In this document: in pieces, positions 32,840 to 46,039 of the stretch | How positions within the stretch are numbered: position 1 is the first letter of the stretch | Layout: every line of letters begins with the position of its first letter | Assembly: GCA_020284085.1 (NCBI GenBank) | Contig: JACEVL010000415.1 | Location: 1,230,879 to 1,294,878 of the forward strand | Direction: 5' to 3' | DNA length: 64,000 nucleotides | Source of the DNA: Aporrectodea caliginosa | Lineage: Eukaryota > Annelida > Clitellata > Crassiclitellata > Lumbricidae | Program-made: the position numbers and the translations under genes | Notes under the pieces: model-generated | What the model saw: the letters and a program-made list of their open reading frames with translations, nothing else | The model's database searches: none | What the model was told of the DNA's origin: nothing

Positions 32840-33100
32840 CCGGGGTCGTAGTTCCCTCCGCTCTATTGAACATGGCGTGCTCCTTGTCCCTTTTGCTCCT
32901 TGTCCCTTGGGCAGAACAGCGCCTTCTCGGTCGTTGGTCCCTTGGCGCAACGATTGCTCCCCAGGGTATACACTCGGATAAGTTCTCTTCTAACCTTAAT
33001 ACTGTCCTTTTTGGCCGTGCTGGGGTCGGGTGCACTTCGGAGTAGTAGCCTAGAAGGGGGTGCTATATAAATCTCTGTAATGAATGAATGAAAAAATAAA
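32840..33100 (+). pseudogene. LINE 3' end
   Basis: Ends NTVLFGRAGVGCTSE then stop, clearly related to the 5 kb copy. Tail is GGGGGTGCTATATAAATC then (GAAT)n. Upstream coding is frameshifted. Confidence 0.65.
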
Positions 33101-33394
33101 TGAATTAATGACAGTGAAGCTATAGGAGTTCTTAGATTAGAGATTAGATTAGATCTTTCTGATGTGCATCTAATATCTTCAGGCATTTATAGAAGTCTTG
33201 AGACTCATGTCTAGTTCATGTCAGTTCTCGAGTGCATAAAACAGTAACTGAACTTACCGGTAATAGATCTCAGTGACAATAGAATGACAGATAACACTTA
33301 TGCACAGCTGCTGTTGACAATCACACATCTGTAAGCAATAAACAACAATGTTGACAGCTACAGCATCTGCATACAGGATGTCCTAAAATAATTG

Positions 33395-33470
33395 TAACTG
33401 TAAACTCCAAACTTCTAAAGTGCCACTCAAAAGCCAAGCGCAGGGCACCAGTTTATTCAGGAGCGCTGCA
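33395..33470. repeat. Short interspersed repeat, also at 44.96 kb
   Basis: AACTCCAAACTTCTAAAGTG, then AAGCCAAGCGCAGGGCACCA. Both blocks recur at 44959-45028, where the sequence continues TTCACAAGCG. Confidence 0.75.
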
Positions 33471-33646
33471 TCGAGTCAAAGGAATTGACCAAAAGGGTAG
33501 TCCAAAAGGAGGACCCAGTCCAGTGTATTGTATTGCACAGTCACTGCAAAATGCCACTAAATGGGAAAAATTCATACGAGCTTAAGATTCCACTAAATGG
33601 TTAAAATTCATACAGCTTAAAATTCCACTAAACTTAACGCTGTAAG

Positions 33647-33802
33647 CAGAGGCGTATCCTGGGAACAATTTCGTTTTTTTTATTGGACATGGTTGCAAAA
33701 GTTAAGTTTTTTGTATTTCGCATATAGAAGCATATACAGTATTCTTCGGTGACTTATTTTGGGGATTTGAACCCGTAAAACCACCCCCTAAATATGCCCA
33801 TG
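33647..33802. mobile_element. MITE, 156 bp, CATGGGCGTA family
   Basis: Ends CAGAGGCGTA and, inverted, CATGGGCATA. Perfect 8-bp duplication GCTGTAAG on both sides. Interior matches the 62.0 kb element: GTATTTCGCATATAGAAGCA, then GGGGATTTGAACCCGTAAAA. Confidence 0.88.
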
Positions 33803-33809
33803 GCTGTAA

Positions 33810-35465
33810 GCAACTTGTGCCTACCCCCAGTCATTCATTCATTCATTCGGGAACAAGAACAGAAAACACAGACGCACAGAGAGAGAGACACACACACAAC
33901 CAACAATAAACAGGCATTTCGGCCATCTTAAGTTGCAGCCACAAGATCTGCTAGACCTATCAGTTTCCGCACCTTCGAGATGTCCTTGCCAGGCGCTATA
34001 TAAATATCCGGAGCTGCATACATGCAAACCAATGAACCGACCGCATCTCTGCCTATTTATTTTTCGGACAACTCCATTAAAGTCGACAGACAAACGACCG
34101 AGAAGGGGCAAGGCTGAATGGACGCCAGGGAGTCATCGAATCCAGGCAATTATAGGCAGACGAAACCAGGTATATATCAGAGCAACGGAACTCTACGACC
34201 ACACCCTTGCACGTGCTCCCTCTCTCGGCTACCCCACCCACAATACCCCCTTCCTCCTCTTCCCTCTCCTCCTGCTCATTCCATGAGTGCCTGCAATCCA
34301 TCAGGCCTCAAGGAAGCTAACTCCAGAACGAAAACAACGCCAGAATCTCGCTGGAGACAAATGACATTGCGACCTCGTAAAACTGGACGAATAGTCAACC
34401 GTTATGTGACGCAGTAATGTGATATAGCATAAATCTAATGTAATGTGATATTATGTTATATACTGCAACATTTCGTAATTTCTCAGCACGCAACACAAGC
34501 TGTGACCCAGAAACTGCAACGTCAAGCATCCTTCACCCATGCTTCAGAGTCAAATTCAAAGACCTGCCAGAGCAATAAGTGTTTCCAACAAAAAAAGTAA
34601 ATGTCTTCAAACGAAATCAATAAAAAGAAATAATTGATTTTAAATACATAAATATAAATAAATGATTGCTTTCAAATAAATAAATAAATATAAATAAATA
34701 ATTGATTTCAAATAAATAAACAAATCTCAAATAAATAAACAATTGTTTTCAAATACATAAATAAAAATAAATAATTGTTTTCAAACAAATAAATGAAGAT
34801 AAATGTTTTAAAAAACCCAAAAATAATAATCAGTGTCATCTTCTTCACTACTGTGCTTTAGACAAGAGATCAAACAGAATTTGTGATAAATTAGTCAATT
34901 CCTAACTTTACCATACCTGACTTTACCTTACATTAATAATTAATTGACCAAGGTGCACATGTTTAAGATCCTAAGCTCTGCACGACATCCTCAAGAGAGA
35001 GAGAGGTGTGAAAACAGGAGAGAATGGTTAATGAGAGTAGACAGATAATACAACAAACCAGAAGTAGAATATGCTGCTGTGTGGAAAAACACGAATTCTG
35101 CTTCTTACTTACTCACTTCCCTTAAGAAATGCAAACAAAAGTGTTTGGGATAATTTCACCAATGTTAATATGAATTCTACTTCTTACTTATTAATAATAA
35201 TAATAATATCTTTTCTTTAATAAGCGTCTGACAAACGCACTGCGCTGTACATTTACATGTTATGCAATTGAAATCTTAACTACTAACAGAACAGACAGCT
35301 TGCAATACAAAAAATGAAATCTAATGTAAACATCTAAATGCAAACACTATCTCACACTTGCAATCCTGTGCCATCCTTCACTTCTGTGTCCGGACAAGGT
35401 GTTTGACTTTTATATCATGGCAACACTTTGTACGAGTTAGAAATTGGGAAAGAATGTAACGGAAA
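33810..35465. other. Unique sequence with (AAAT)n run
   Basis: GGCGCTATATAAATATCC tail at 33990. (AAAT)n/(AAATA) at 34620-34790. No gene recognised. Confidence 0.5.
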
Positions 35466-35745
35466 ATTGTTGTGTGATCCTTTATGGCAAGATTTACAGC
35501 AAGGCTTTGCACCGCAGGATCAAGGCAAGACTTTTGGTATGAAATGTCATGGAAAGATCATTGTGTAATCCTTTATGGCAAGATTGTTAGCAAGGCTTTG
35601 CACTGCAAAATTGTGGTAAAACTTTTGGTAACAAAATATCATTGTGTGATCCTTTATGGCAAGATTTTTAGCAAGGCTTTGCACCACAATACTATGGTAA
35701 GTCTTTTGGTAAGACGTGTCTTGGCAAGATGCAGTGGTAATTTTC
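35465..35745. repeat. Tandem repeat, unit about 90-95 bp, three copies
   Basis: Units share GTGTGATCCTTTATGGCAAG, then AGCAAGGCTTTGCACC and GACTTTTGGTA. Confidence 0.9.
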
Positions 35746-36179
35746 TCAGCCAGTGTGAGTGACTTCTGCCCTCGTCGCACTTAATAAGTCCGTTTCTCGA
35801 CACCTGATCTTGATGGATTACGCACTTCATCCGAACGCATCAGTAAGACCAGCCGCAGCAGCAACCAAGGAGGAACTGCATTTGGTAGATTATCTCTGCT
35901 TCTTCTGATTCTTCGCTTCTTCTTCGTTTCCTCTTTTTTCCAATGGAATTGTGTGTAATTATCTCCATCTGCTGTCGCTCTGGAACTCGCGGGATAGGGA
36001 TAGGGATAGGACACCAAGTCCAGCATCGGATTAATTCCGCATCCGCTATCTTTCGCCCGCGCTCTCGAATCACCGCCCACACATCCTCGCACGATTCCCT
36101 TGACGATATCTCAAACTTGGACAATCTCAAAATACACCATTATTCCATCTAAAGAAAACAATCTAAGCATCTGCCTTCG

Positions 36180-36256
36180 TGTTATTTTGTTTTGGAATCG
36201 GTCTGTTATTGAACGGCACTGTTCAATAACAAGACCGATTCCAAAACAAAATAACA
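36180..36256. repeat. Near-perfect palindrome, 35-bp arms, 6-base loop
   Basis: Left arm 36180-36214 begins TGTTATTTTGTTTTGGAATC; right arm 36221-36256 is its reverse complement with one extra base. Loop GGCACT. Confidence 0.95.
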
Positions 36257-36829
36257 GGAAGCCAGATACTCAGCAGAAGGTTAACACACTTCACCTTTTA
36301 CGGGTAGGAACAGTTACAGTAGCAGATTTGCTCTTTGGGTACTGTAGAAATCTTGATGTAATGATATGATTACATTTGCTACAATGCATTCCTAATATGC
36401 CACCCCTTATGCCCATACTGATCAACAGTACATTACATGATCAGTATTGAAAGCCACTTCAAACAAAATCAGGGAAGATAACTGAATGCTAGATAAGATG
36501 GATGATGGCATACATGATAAGCCATCTATCAATAATAAATTTCTGATATTCGTAGAGTACCATCATCTATAAACATGGGACATTAAGCAGTTGTGCATTA
36601 AGGACCAACGCAGAGACCGTCTCAATGGAGATCTGAAAGTTCTGCGCATTGAGCATCACAACCAATCACTCACCGTGTCAAAATCTGAAAAATAGAAATT
36701 GCAGAAATAACGAATGGATGCTGCCTAGGATAATCTCATTTGCGATATTTCAGTTGCAGTTTAGCCAACTATCCTAAGCAAACAGGCAGCCATTCATGTG
36801 TGAGATACACAACACAGACAGAGAACAGC

Positions 36830-37060
36830 AAGCAAGCCAGCAAGAAAGAGAGAGAAAGGGACAGACAAAAAGACAGGCAGACAGACAGGCAAAAACAGAC
36901 AGACAGGTAGGCAGACAGACAGACAGACACAGACAGACAGAGAAACAGACAAACAGAGCCCAAGACAGAGAGCAAAAGACAGAGTGGGGCTGAGAGTGGG
37001 AAACAGAAACAGACAGAGTGAGAGATCGAGACAGACATAGAAAGAGAGAGAAAGAGGTCC
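36830..37060. repeat. (GACA)n/(GAGA)n microsatellite, imperfect
   Basis: CAGACAGACAGG-type run. Confidence 0.93.
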
Positions 37061-40000
37061 AACGTACAACACAAAGCTGTACATTATATCCAGCCAAACG
37101 CACCGCAATTGCAACTGCACTCCATCAAACCCACAGAATTTTATCAATACGCCAGGCGAGTCCAACGATACCGCATCTGACGGTCAACTTATACGTGTCC
37201 AGTTCGGTATCTGTTCCAGATTACAGTCACATAAACTGGTCTCCGCGCACCAATCTGCGCCCGGAGGCGGTCCACTGGGACACGACTAACAGACCAGCGC
37301 AGTCTCCACTGCACCACGGAAACAGCAAAACGCGAATGGGAATCCAGTACAGCGAAAGTCAAGCAGACAAAGACTAACTGACAGCGCTGTAACGTTAGTG
37401 ATGATTGATCAAATCCGTGATTATATTCGAGTCATGCATCAGCGGACAGATAACCGAGCAGCAAGTGTTTCCGGTGATGCCAGAAGATCGGCGAAGCGCA
37501 AAGACAGCAAGCGAGCGATTGGGCAACAACAGTTCCTGTGACTTTCCGAATCAAATCGCAGATTATGCAGATGCAGCTCAGCATATGATCAACAACTGGC
37601 GTCAAACGAGTCAAAATATTACCAAATGTTGCTATGCAAGTAGCAATAAGACGGCACAGGAAACCAGAATGGAAACCAACACCATATATGGTTTCCCTTG
37701 AAACGAAAGGAAACACGTCATGGACTGCACGGCAGAGCAAGGTTCTTAGGTTCACATTGCAAAATACTGTCGTTAGGATTCGCTTCCGGTGGCATATATT
37801 ATGGTGCCTGATTTCTCGATGCATCGGCTTTCATTAACTCTTTGCAACCGTATTCTTTAAAGATTGGGTATATCGTGTGAAATCGACATGTCCATTATAA
37901 TATTGCCTGACTCTGTAATGCTTAAGAAACACCCACCTTTAATATACCTGCAGATACCTACATATATGTAACATATATACATACCCCAGTATATACATAC
38001 ATAATGTATACACTGTTGCCAGAGCATAATCATGCTAAGAGTGGAGTACCTGTGTTTTGGTGGTAGCTGGTGTCTGTAGACTTGCACCTGTGGACTTACA
38101 CCTATTGACTTGTCCCTTGCATCTGCCATAAGGATTGACTGCAGCCATGCATTTTTTTTAATGGGCAGACTCCGCGGAGTCACTTCAAAGTTTGACCACT
38201 CCTTCACAATAAATAGATCATACATACATAAGTCCTATAAGTTTTGATGTAAGGAGTTTTTCTCAGGGACTTTACAAAGAGTTCAAAAGGAGTTTAAAGA
38301 GGAGTTTCATAAAAGAGCTTAATACCGAGATTTACAGAACAGAATAAATGAATAAGGAAGAGAATAATGCCTCTAGTCGAAGTGGACCAGAAAAAATGTT
38401 TTAGTCAAGATTCTAAATTGCACCCCATGAAAAGAAGGGGATGGGGCTTGCATCCGGGATCTGAATCCCCCAATTCTACAGTGGGTTCTGTTACTCCAAG
38501 TTCTACTGTAAAACCTTTTGTTATTCATAAGAAATTATAAGATATTTTAGTGATATGTTGATATGCTTTGTAAATAAGTTTCGAGGACTAAAATCAGAGT
38601 TCAAGTACTGTATTCTGGTGTAGAGTGACCAGTGCATTAAAATCATATTACCAGTTTCTTGTCTGGCGTATTAATTACTGGGTAAGAGCCATTGTAAAAT
38701 CTAAGTAGCAAAATATATCGTGGTCAGTGGTCACATCATTCAGATATGATATGTATACGCCTCAGACTCACATATCCGCACCTTAGATTTGCATTTCTGT
38801 GTGACTTTGCATACGTTAAAAATGTTTGCAAAAATAATGAAACACCAGAAATGGAAGTTTCGTCTAAATCAGAACAATACCTGATTTATGACGTTGTCGG
38901 CGACAAACTGTCCACCAACATTCAATAACGAGCACATAAATATTTTGCACACAATTGCATTTCCTTTGAATCAAGCCTAATTTGATCGCGTTTTTTTCCT
39001 GTCCCTGTATGACATTAATTACGCTTCTCTTGACAGGCACCAAAAACAAATTACGTCTGATTGGCCTCCCGAGTATCGCTCGGAACACGCCTTGCAAAAG
39101 TCGTCCACAAATCTCTGGTGATTGAAAGTTTCATATCGCCAGAAATCATCCAAGACGCAGGTTTAATTAATTTAGAACTCCCCTGGTCTGACCAATCAAG
39201 CTTAGAACCTGCTGTACCCAGGGAATATCAGCCGCAGTGGGAGAGGACTTTTGTTGATTAGTGTAGGCTAAATTTATTTTCTAAAATCAGACTACATAAT
39301 AAATTGTGATGTATTGTAACTGAACTTTTTACATCAGTGGTTTAAGAAAACTTCCATCTTTCTGACCTGAAAACACAAAACTACCATCACACTCACAGGA
39401 ATGGATTTACAGTGTTGTAAGAAAAAAGCAGAGAAATGTACAGAAATTCTATAGTTCATGTCAGGGAATGGCTAGAAAACCTGATTCCAGACGTGTGGAA
39501 CTATTAAATAAGTAAGTAAGTAAGTAATTAGCCTTTATCTGCATCCAACAAGCGCACATGCATTGCACTGTATACAATGATTACATAATAAATACATATG
39601 TGAATATGAGAATGTATAACAGCACCAGATTTTATAGACAAATCATGGACTTTGCAAAGCTAAAAAGATACATCGATTTACACACTACTTTTACTGACAT
39701 ACTGGATCAACCTTTGACCCAGTGAAGAGATCACAGAGGACATTTCCATTCATATCTCTTACATCGCTCCACTTTTATCGTGTCACATCTCCAATCACAT
39801 ACAGCACACAACAGCATTAACTGTACACAAAGTTCATCTCTGGGCCTTGGCTGGCGCCTAAACAGATCCAAGATAGCAACTACCAAGTCTACAGGCAAGG
39901 AATCACGCAATGCAGACGTAGAAGTCAACATGAATGCTACATACACAGGAAAGTAAACAAGACTGAAGTAGCAGTGAACATCGACATCTACAGAAGAAGA

Positions 40001-41000
40001 TCAGCAACACTGAAGTAGCAGAGTCAACACTGCGATATATACATAGAAAAATCTAATACTGATGTAGTGATACATAAAAAAAGTAATATTGAAGTAGCGA
40101 TCAACATAAAGGATGTAGAAAAGATCGACAATACTAGAAGTAGTGAGTCAACACAATGTTAGAAGCAGAGAACACAATACAATACGGACACAGCGGTCAG
40201 TACAATGCCCACGCGCGGAGAACAATAGAAGCGCAGATCCGGCACAATCAACTCGCACCGTCTGCATCCCATCAGCAGTTGTGGATGCTGTTCCTGTTGC
40301 AGCAGCAGCAGCAGCCAGTGCCACCAGCATCCCTTGTTGGCGAACGTGACAGCACCGGTTCCAGGAGGGCTTCTGGTGATGCGCCTGCAAATTGTCCATC
40401 ACGTCGCAGAGCCTCATCAAATACAACATTCATTAGGCAGCTGCCGCATTTGGGTCAAGCCAAAAAACCATTTGTAACAACACTGTTGTGAAAGGTTGGC
40501 CTGTCGTCGTCGCCAGTAATTACAGTCTCATCGCTGGCTGCATCGACCACAGACAGAGGCACCAGTAATTATTTACTGGCTCCATCTTCTCACCAGACAC
40601 GTATCTACGTATTTATTTATATGCATATGTCTGTGTATATATATATATATATGCATGTGTATATATGTGTGTGCATATATATATGTGCACATATAAGTAT
40701 ATATGTTTGCAATGCATGCATACAGGTATGTACCAGTATCCATGTATGTATGCTTGTAAGTGTGCATGGCATAATTATTATGTACATGTGCACTATACAA
40801 TATACAATACAACTGAATTTATCGTAATTGGTTTTGCATTTCATAAGTTTAAATAATATATTTTACACAAGTGTCGATGCATACCTACTCAGATGCACAA
40901 ATGTATAAATATATGAATATATACCTTTATTTACTGGTTGCATGTATGATGTATATTTCTGATCACATGATAATAAATTTGTGCAAGTATGGAGAATACT
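37060..41000. other. Long unique stretch without a recognised gene
   Basis: Contains an AT/TATG microsatellite at 40620-40760 and a short (CAG) run at 40300-40317. Several short ORFs on both strands lack family features. Nothing supported. Confidence 0.45.
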
Positions 41001-41449
41001 TGTGTCCATGAATATCAATTAATCTCTAAATTTAACTTCGATTAACTGATTAATGTCGATAAATTTGGTATCTGTTACGTAAAGCATGAAACACTGTTAA
41101 AATGTAGTCACTGAGTCAGTTACTACTTTCTTTCTACACGAAATTTCAATAATTCCATGTGCTGCAGATGATATGTGAGCAATGTGCTTGAACTATGGTA
41201 AGCGAACTGTTTATCGCAATGAGGACAGTTAATTTTGTCGCCATCTTCGACTTTTCCATCAGCATTTATCTTAAATGCAAAATGATCACTTAATTTTCCA
41301 CTCAAACGTTTCACATCATCCTTGTTCACCATATTGTTTACTCCGGAAATGGGCCGTTCAACATCATGAAATAAGTAAAAAAAATAAATCAAACAAGCCG
41401 AAATTTTAATGATTAATCGATTAATTAATTGGTAAAATTCACAGCCCTG
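41000..41449 (-). mobile_element. hAT element remnant carrying the BED domain
   Basis: The 5' end is CAGGGCTGTG at 41449 on the minus strand. AT-rich subterminal ATTAATCGATTAA motifs occur near 41410-41430, with similar ones near 41015-41065. The 3' terminus and a target duplication were not found, so the element is truncated or internally deleted. Confidence 0.55.
41123..41392 (-). pseudogene. hAT transposase fragment: BED-type zinc finger
   Basis: The frame contains LSGKLSDHFAFKINADGKVE, then CPHCDKQFAYHSSSTLLTYH and LQH. C-x2-C followed by H-x2-3-H, preceded by W/H-F-x-[KR] and DGKVEDG-type sequence, is the BED zinc finger found at the N-terminus of hAT transposases. Only this domain remains. 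The terminal CAGGGCTGTGAATTTTACC (inverted, ending at 41449) and TTAATCGATTAATC runs on its 5' side look like the element's own end. Confidence 0.75.
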
Positions 41450-41949
41450 GAATAAACTGTTTAAAATCCATAATCACTAGAAACGCCATAACATCAGATC
41501 TGTTATCTTAACAATTTTCAAAGCTTTATCAAAGAATAATCCTTCGAGGTTTCAATGCATCCATACAGTGAGTGATTAAGCCGACAACAAATGGCATGTC
41601 TACAGTTAACAGCCATCTTTTTTCTTTTCCAAGGAGTTCCACAGTTCTCACGAAAAAACGACTGCAGAAACGCTGAACGCATTGACAGTCAGGAGCGTCG
41701 CCCATAAATTCCCATTCGACCACGGCGGGCCTCCTTGAACGTATACTGGGTCTTGAACGGGGGGGCTTCGGGCTGGCGGCGGCCACGACAGATTAACGCG
41801 AGGTGGTCGAAGGATGAGGGTGAGCGGGCGGTTGGCCAGTGGAAAACGGGCACGAATTGAATCCTCTGAATAAATGATGGGGAAAATGAGTCCGGTCACG
41901 GGAATACTAAACGCAAGATCATTCTTCGATTGTCGAGTCCGCGCATCAC

Positions 41950-42660
41950 AAAAGCTCCTCCGCTCATTCTTCAACTGCGACGGGGAGAAGCACACATTAC
42001 AATGGCCTACCAGGTCATTCCTCAGTATACAATAGAGAGGATCACACTTTACAATAGCCCTCCGGCTCATTCCTCGAAATGATAGAGTGGAACACATTAC
42101 CAAAGCTTCCCAGCTCATTCCTCAAATGCGGTGGAGAGGAACACACATTACAATGGCTTTCCAGCTAATTCCTCAATACAATAGAGTGGATAAAGCATGA
42201 AAGTTTTCCAGCTCATTCCTCAATACAATAGAGTGGATAACACTTTACAATAGCTTTCCAGCTCATTCCTCAATACAATAGAGTGGACAACACTTTACAA
42301 TAGCTATCCAGTTCATTCGTCAATACAATGGTGTGGATAACACATTATGAAGTTTTCCAGCTCATTCGTCAATACAACAGAGTGGATAACACTTTACAAT
42401 AGCTATCCAGCTCATTCCTCAATACAATAGAGTGGCTAACACATTATGTACGCTTTCCAGCTCATTCCTCACAGCATAGTAAAGAGGATCGCATAATGAA
42501 AAAGCAGCTCATTCCAGCTCATTCCTCAAATTCAGTAGAGAGAATAATACAAACAACAACAGTTTTCCAGCTCGTTCCTCAAGCATGGTTAAGAGGATCA
42601 GTGATCACTTCATGCAAAAGCAGGCCAATCCCCTCAACTCATTCCTCAAAGAAAACTGCA
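41950..42660. repeat. Minisatellite, unit about 50 bp
   Basis: Units of TTTCCAGCTCATTCCTCAAT followed by ACAATAGAGTGGATAACACT and TTACAATAGC, about 13 copies that degrade at both ends. Confidence 0.92.
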
Positions 42661-43720
42661 CATTGCAAAACATCAGCGAAGAGACTGACACAGACACTTC
42701 TTGCAACAGCAACTAACCACACAACAGAAAAACAACTCATTATACTCCACTTCGACACGACAGTATACCCACTTCCCATGCATGCTAATCCAAGAACCGA
42801 AGAACGTACGGCTAACAAACACAAAGTCACGCCAAGAAACAAAAACCTTTTTCATGCACAAAAACCAATCGGCTTTTCTTCAGCAATGCATGCAGGTATT
42901 CGCATCCCACACAGCCACGGCAGCGGTCAAGCAGCCGTCCGTTTCCCGGCAGCGGTCAAGCATCGGTTTCCCAGCAGTGGCAAATTTCCACAATATGAAC
43001 GTAATTTAGCTCGACGCTGAGGTTTCTATGACCATCCATATCCGGAATTATTACGGCTTCCTAAATTATACAGTCGCCGACTACTGCCACAACAACAGCA
43101 ATATGAATGTATGTGAATGCATCCATTGCCTTTGCTGCGGCTGCCACGGTTCCTCTAATATATACGCAGTAATCTCGATCACGCAAATCCATTTGCATTA
43201 GTTCAAGTGGAGTCCAGTGATTTAGAAGATCAGGCAGAAATGTCTGGTCGAAGCGTAAAAATCAGCTGCCATCTAGGAAACTATGACGACGACGGATTAG
43301 TCAAAAACCAGAACGGTTTCTAATATTTCACCAAAAACCTACCGAAAATATTTCTGGCTAGTATTTTTGATGGTTTTTCATTCTGGCTGGCCTTCAGCAG
43401 GAAGGCTAAATTTTTCTTGGCAACTGTAGTAAATATATTTAAAAAAGATTTGCAATCATGCTTACAGTGACAGAGTGGCAGGCTAATCAGTGTTTATGGT
43501 TTGAGGTCGAAGCTGTGGCTCACTGCAGAACCACGAATTATTATTATTTGCCAGAATGATGTGATCTAATTTTCCTGACTTTGAATTATGTCGTAGCTTG
43601 AAGGAATCCAGCAGTTTACTGTTACTATTCAAACCAATGGCAGAACCATTCCATTTGTAGGGGCCTACACAATCTTAAAGTAGTATCTAGTAGAGACAGA
43701 GTAATTGCAACTTATCAGGA
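42660..43720. other. Unique sequence
   Basis: CAGCGGTCAAGCA short duplication at 42922-42965. Otherwise no gene recognised. Confidence 0.4.
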
Positions 43721-43724
43721 GTAG

Positions 43725-43995
43725 GTTAATAATAATCTTCGTTTATTACAATTCAAACCGACACATCGCAGTATGATTACAATTCATAGTATGAACTGAT
43801 GATCACAAGTTATTACAGGAGTCGAATTGAACTGTTTGGCAGCCATGCAAGGTGCCCATCACGTCCTACTACTCATTTTACCAACGCAATCTGTCGATTG
43901 AAGGGCTGAGTCCACCTTTGGAAGGTAGCAGGAATCGAACCTGCTTCCTCCTGCTCTTCACACCAGTGATGTTACCATTACTCTATGGACCCCCC
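43725..43995 (-). repeat. tRNA-derived SINE (third family) with well-kept B box
   Basis: On the minus strand, GGGGGTCCATAGAGTAATGG, then GCAGGTTCGATTCCTGC (perfect T arm) and TACCTTCC form a tRNA-like head. The body ends in GTAATAAACGAAGATTATTA. Acceptor stem pairing is partial with G-U pairs and one mismatch, so a functional tRNA is unlikely. Confidence 0.6.
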
Positions 43996-43999
43996 TCTC

Positions 44000-45170
44000 C
44001 CCATTCTGTAATGAGGTAAGCAATTTGGAAAATGTGAGGCCTTCGAGCTTCAACTGTTGGAAGTTCTGACGGCCCCACCGAGCCCACAACTGGCCACCAG
44101 TTTCCACCAGTGGAGCTATCATACCAGCCACCACACCGTTAACCCAGTGAACGTGGCAATCTAGAGAGGGGAGGGGGCATACGTCCATTATGCTCTCGTG
44201 AAATAATCCACGCCACTGGATCATTTAACAACCCATGGGTGCTATAAATCCTCAGCTAATAGCATATGCATTGAGCCAGCATTGTAGTCTGATGTATCAA
44301 ACGCTAACGTAATCGGACAATTAGACAACAGCACTGCAGTAACGTAATGTATCAACGTAGAATGTAATTAGACATTAATGCAGCGGCAGACCTCGCCAAA
44401 GACGTTCAGTCACTGCACACGTTCTGAATAGAGCAGCTGCTGTCCCTAACATAAGTCAAAAACAGATACTGGCAGCAAGAGAATCCTGCCATAAAGCTTA
44501 GCTGGGATACGTGCAACGGAGTATTTCCCTGAAACGAGTCATCAACGGGCAGAGACGAACCCGGAAAGTGGTAATAAAACGTCGGCATTCAGCCAAGTGT
44601 TACGCATTTCTGAGACCGTTCTCTTTCACCTGCCCCGCAAGACACCCCGAAGAATCGTAAGCATGACTGCAACCATAAAGTCTTCATTTCTCCACTGCCA
44701 CAGAAACGCTAATCAAAGCAATCGGCTCGATTATTATTCACTGGCAGTCAATCAAGTTGAAACCGATACGTAGAAGCACCATTGTGCCTCTCCATTGACG
44801 AAGCACGCAGGAAGACAACCAACCAGATGGAGGACGGTTTTTGGAGATGCATTGAATTTGCCTGTTCTGACAGGTTTTCGTAATTGTATTGTAATCGTAA
44901 TCGTATTGTAATCGCATTGTAATCGTAATCGTATCGTAATCGTAATCGTATTGTAATCGTAAGCTCCAAACTTCTCAAAGTGCCACTCGAAAGCCAAGCG
45001 CAGGGCACCAGCTAATTCACAAGCGTTTTCTAGGTGTTTCTCCACATTTTCTGGCCTCTACAGCCCTCTTGTCCTCTTTTTCTCTCATGCACAGAATGAA
45101 AGATGAGGAGTCGAAACATACAACTATTCAGAAGCATTGGTCTCTTTCTCAAGTAGGTTAAAGGAAAGTA
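44000..45170. other. Unique sequence with a small minisatellite
   Basis: CGTAATCGTATTGTAATCG units at 44878-44965, followed by the short interspersed repeat also seen at 33.4 kb. Nothing else recognised. Confidence 0.6.
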
Positions 45171-45171
45171 G

Positions 45172-45287
45172 TAGTAATTTCAGTTTAACGATACTGTGTG
45201 ATAACAAAGCTCATTAGCGTCGCCCTCCTCCTTTATCCAGGCTTGGGACTGGCACTGTCAGAGTGCAAACAGTGGCGGAGTTAAAGG
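45172..45287 (+). repeat. 110-bp interspersed repeat, copy 4
   Basis: CAGTTTAACGATACTGTGTG, ATAACAAAGCTCATTAGCGT, GGGACTGGCACTGTCAGAGT and CAGTGGCGGAGTTAAAGG. The closest copy to 9.7 kb. Confidence 0.85.
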
Positions 45288-45424
45288 AAAGACCTGTATT
45301 TAATCTTATAAATCACCTTTAAAGGACAGGGTAGATGTCACTGGCCAATAGAAACGTTGACATAGTGATGGCCAAAGTTTAATGCTTCAAAAACCTTTTT
45401 AATTCATTTGCCTGTTTCGATGGT

Positions 45425-45575
45425 TTTCTAGGTTTCCCTGGCTCTTCTCCACATTTCCCTGGTTCTTCTCCACATTAACCTGGCTCTTCTCCACATTAAC
45501 CTGGCTCTTCTCCACATTAACCTGGCTCTTCTCCACATTAACCTGGCTCTTCTCCATATTAACCTGGCATCCTCT
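45425..45575. repeat. 21-bp tandem repeat
   Basis: CCTGGCTCTTCTCCACATTA plus A, about six nearly identical units. Confidence 0.95.
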
Positions 45576-45924
45576 TTTCTCTCATTCTCTTATGTCCTTT
45601 TTAATTATCAACAAATTTAGGCAAAATCTGCTGAAGTCATAAGTAGTTTATGAATATTGTCGACGGGTGTTCTATAGAGATAATCCATCACAATACATTT
45701 GGACAAAGCATGTACGCATGGCTCTCCTTATTATTGCACATTTCATTTCAGTTTTATAAATAAAATTCACAATCAGCACTTTCCACGACTCTACTGCGGC
45801 ATTAAGCAGGGGTCAGTGTAAAACCTTATAATTCATATAGCAACCTCAAAAAGATTTTGAAAATAGTGACAGACCACTACCAAAGAATGAGATCTGCAAT
45901 ATAAGTTATATGTATATGAATATG

Positions 45925-45950
45925 CACACGCACACACACACACGCATGCA

Positions 45951-46035
<85 letters not shown>
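45925..46035. repeat. (AC)n then (TA)n microsatellite
   Basis: Pure TA for about 75 bases. Confidence 0.97.

Positions 46036-46039
<4 letters not shown>

Noticed and set aside
41950..42660. CRISPR-like array of regularly spaced repeats
   Set aside because: Repeats run end to end with no unique spacers and the DNA is animal; it is a minisatellite.
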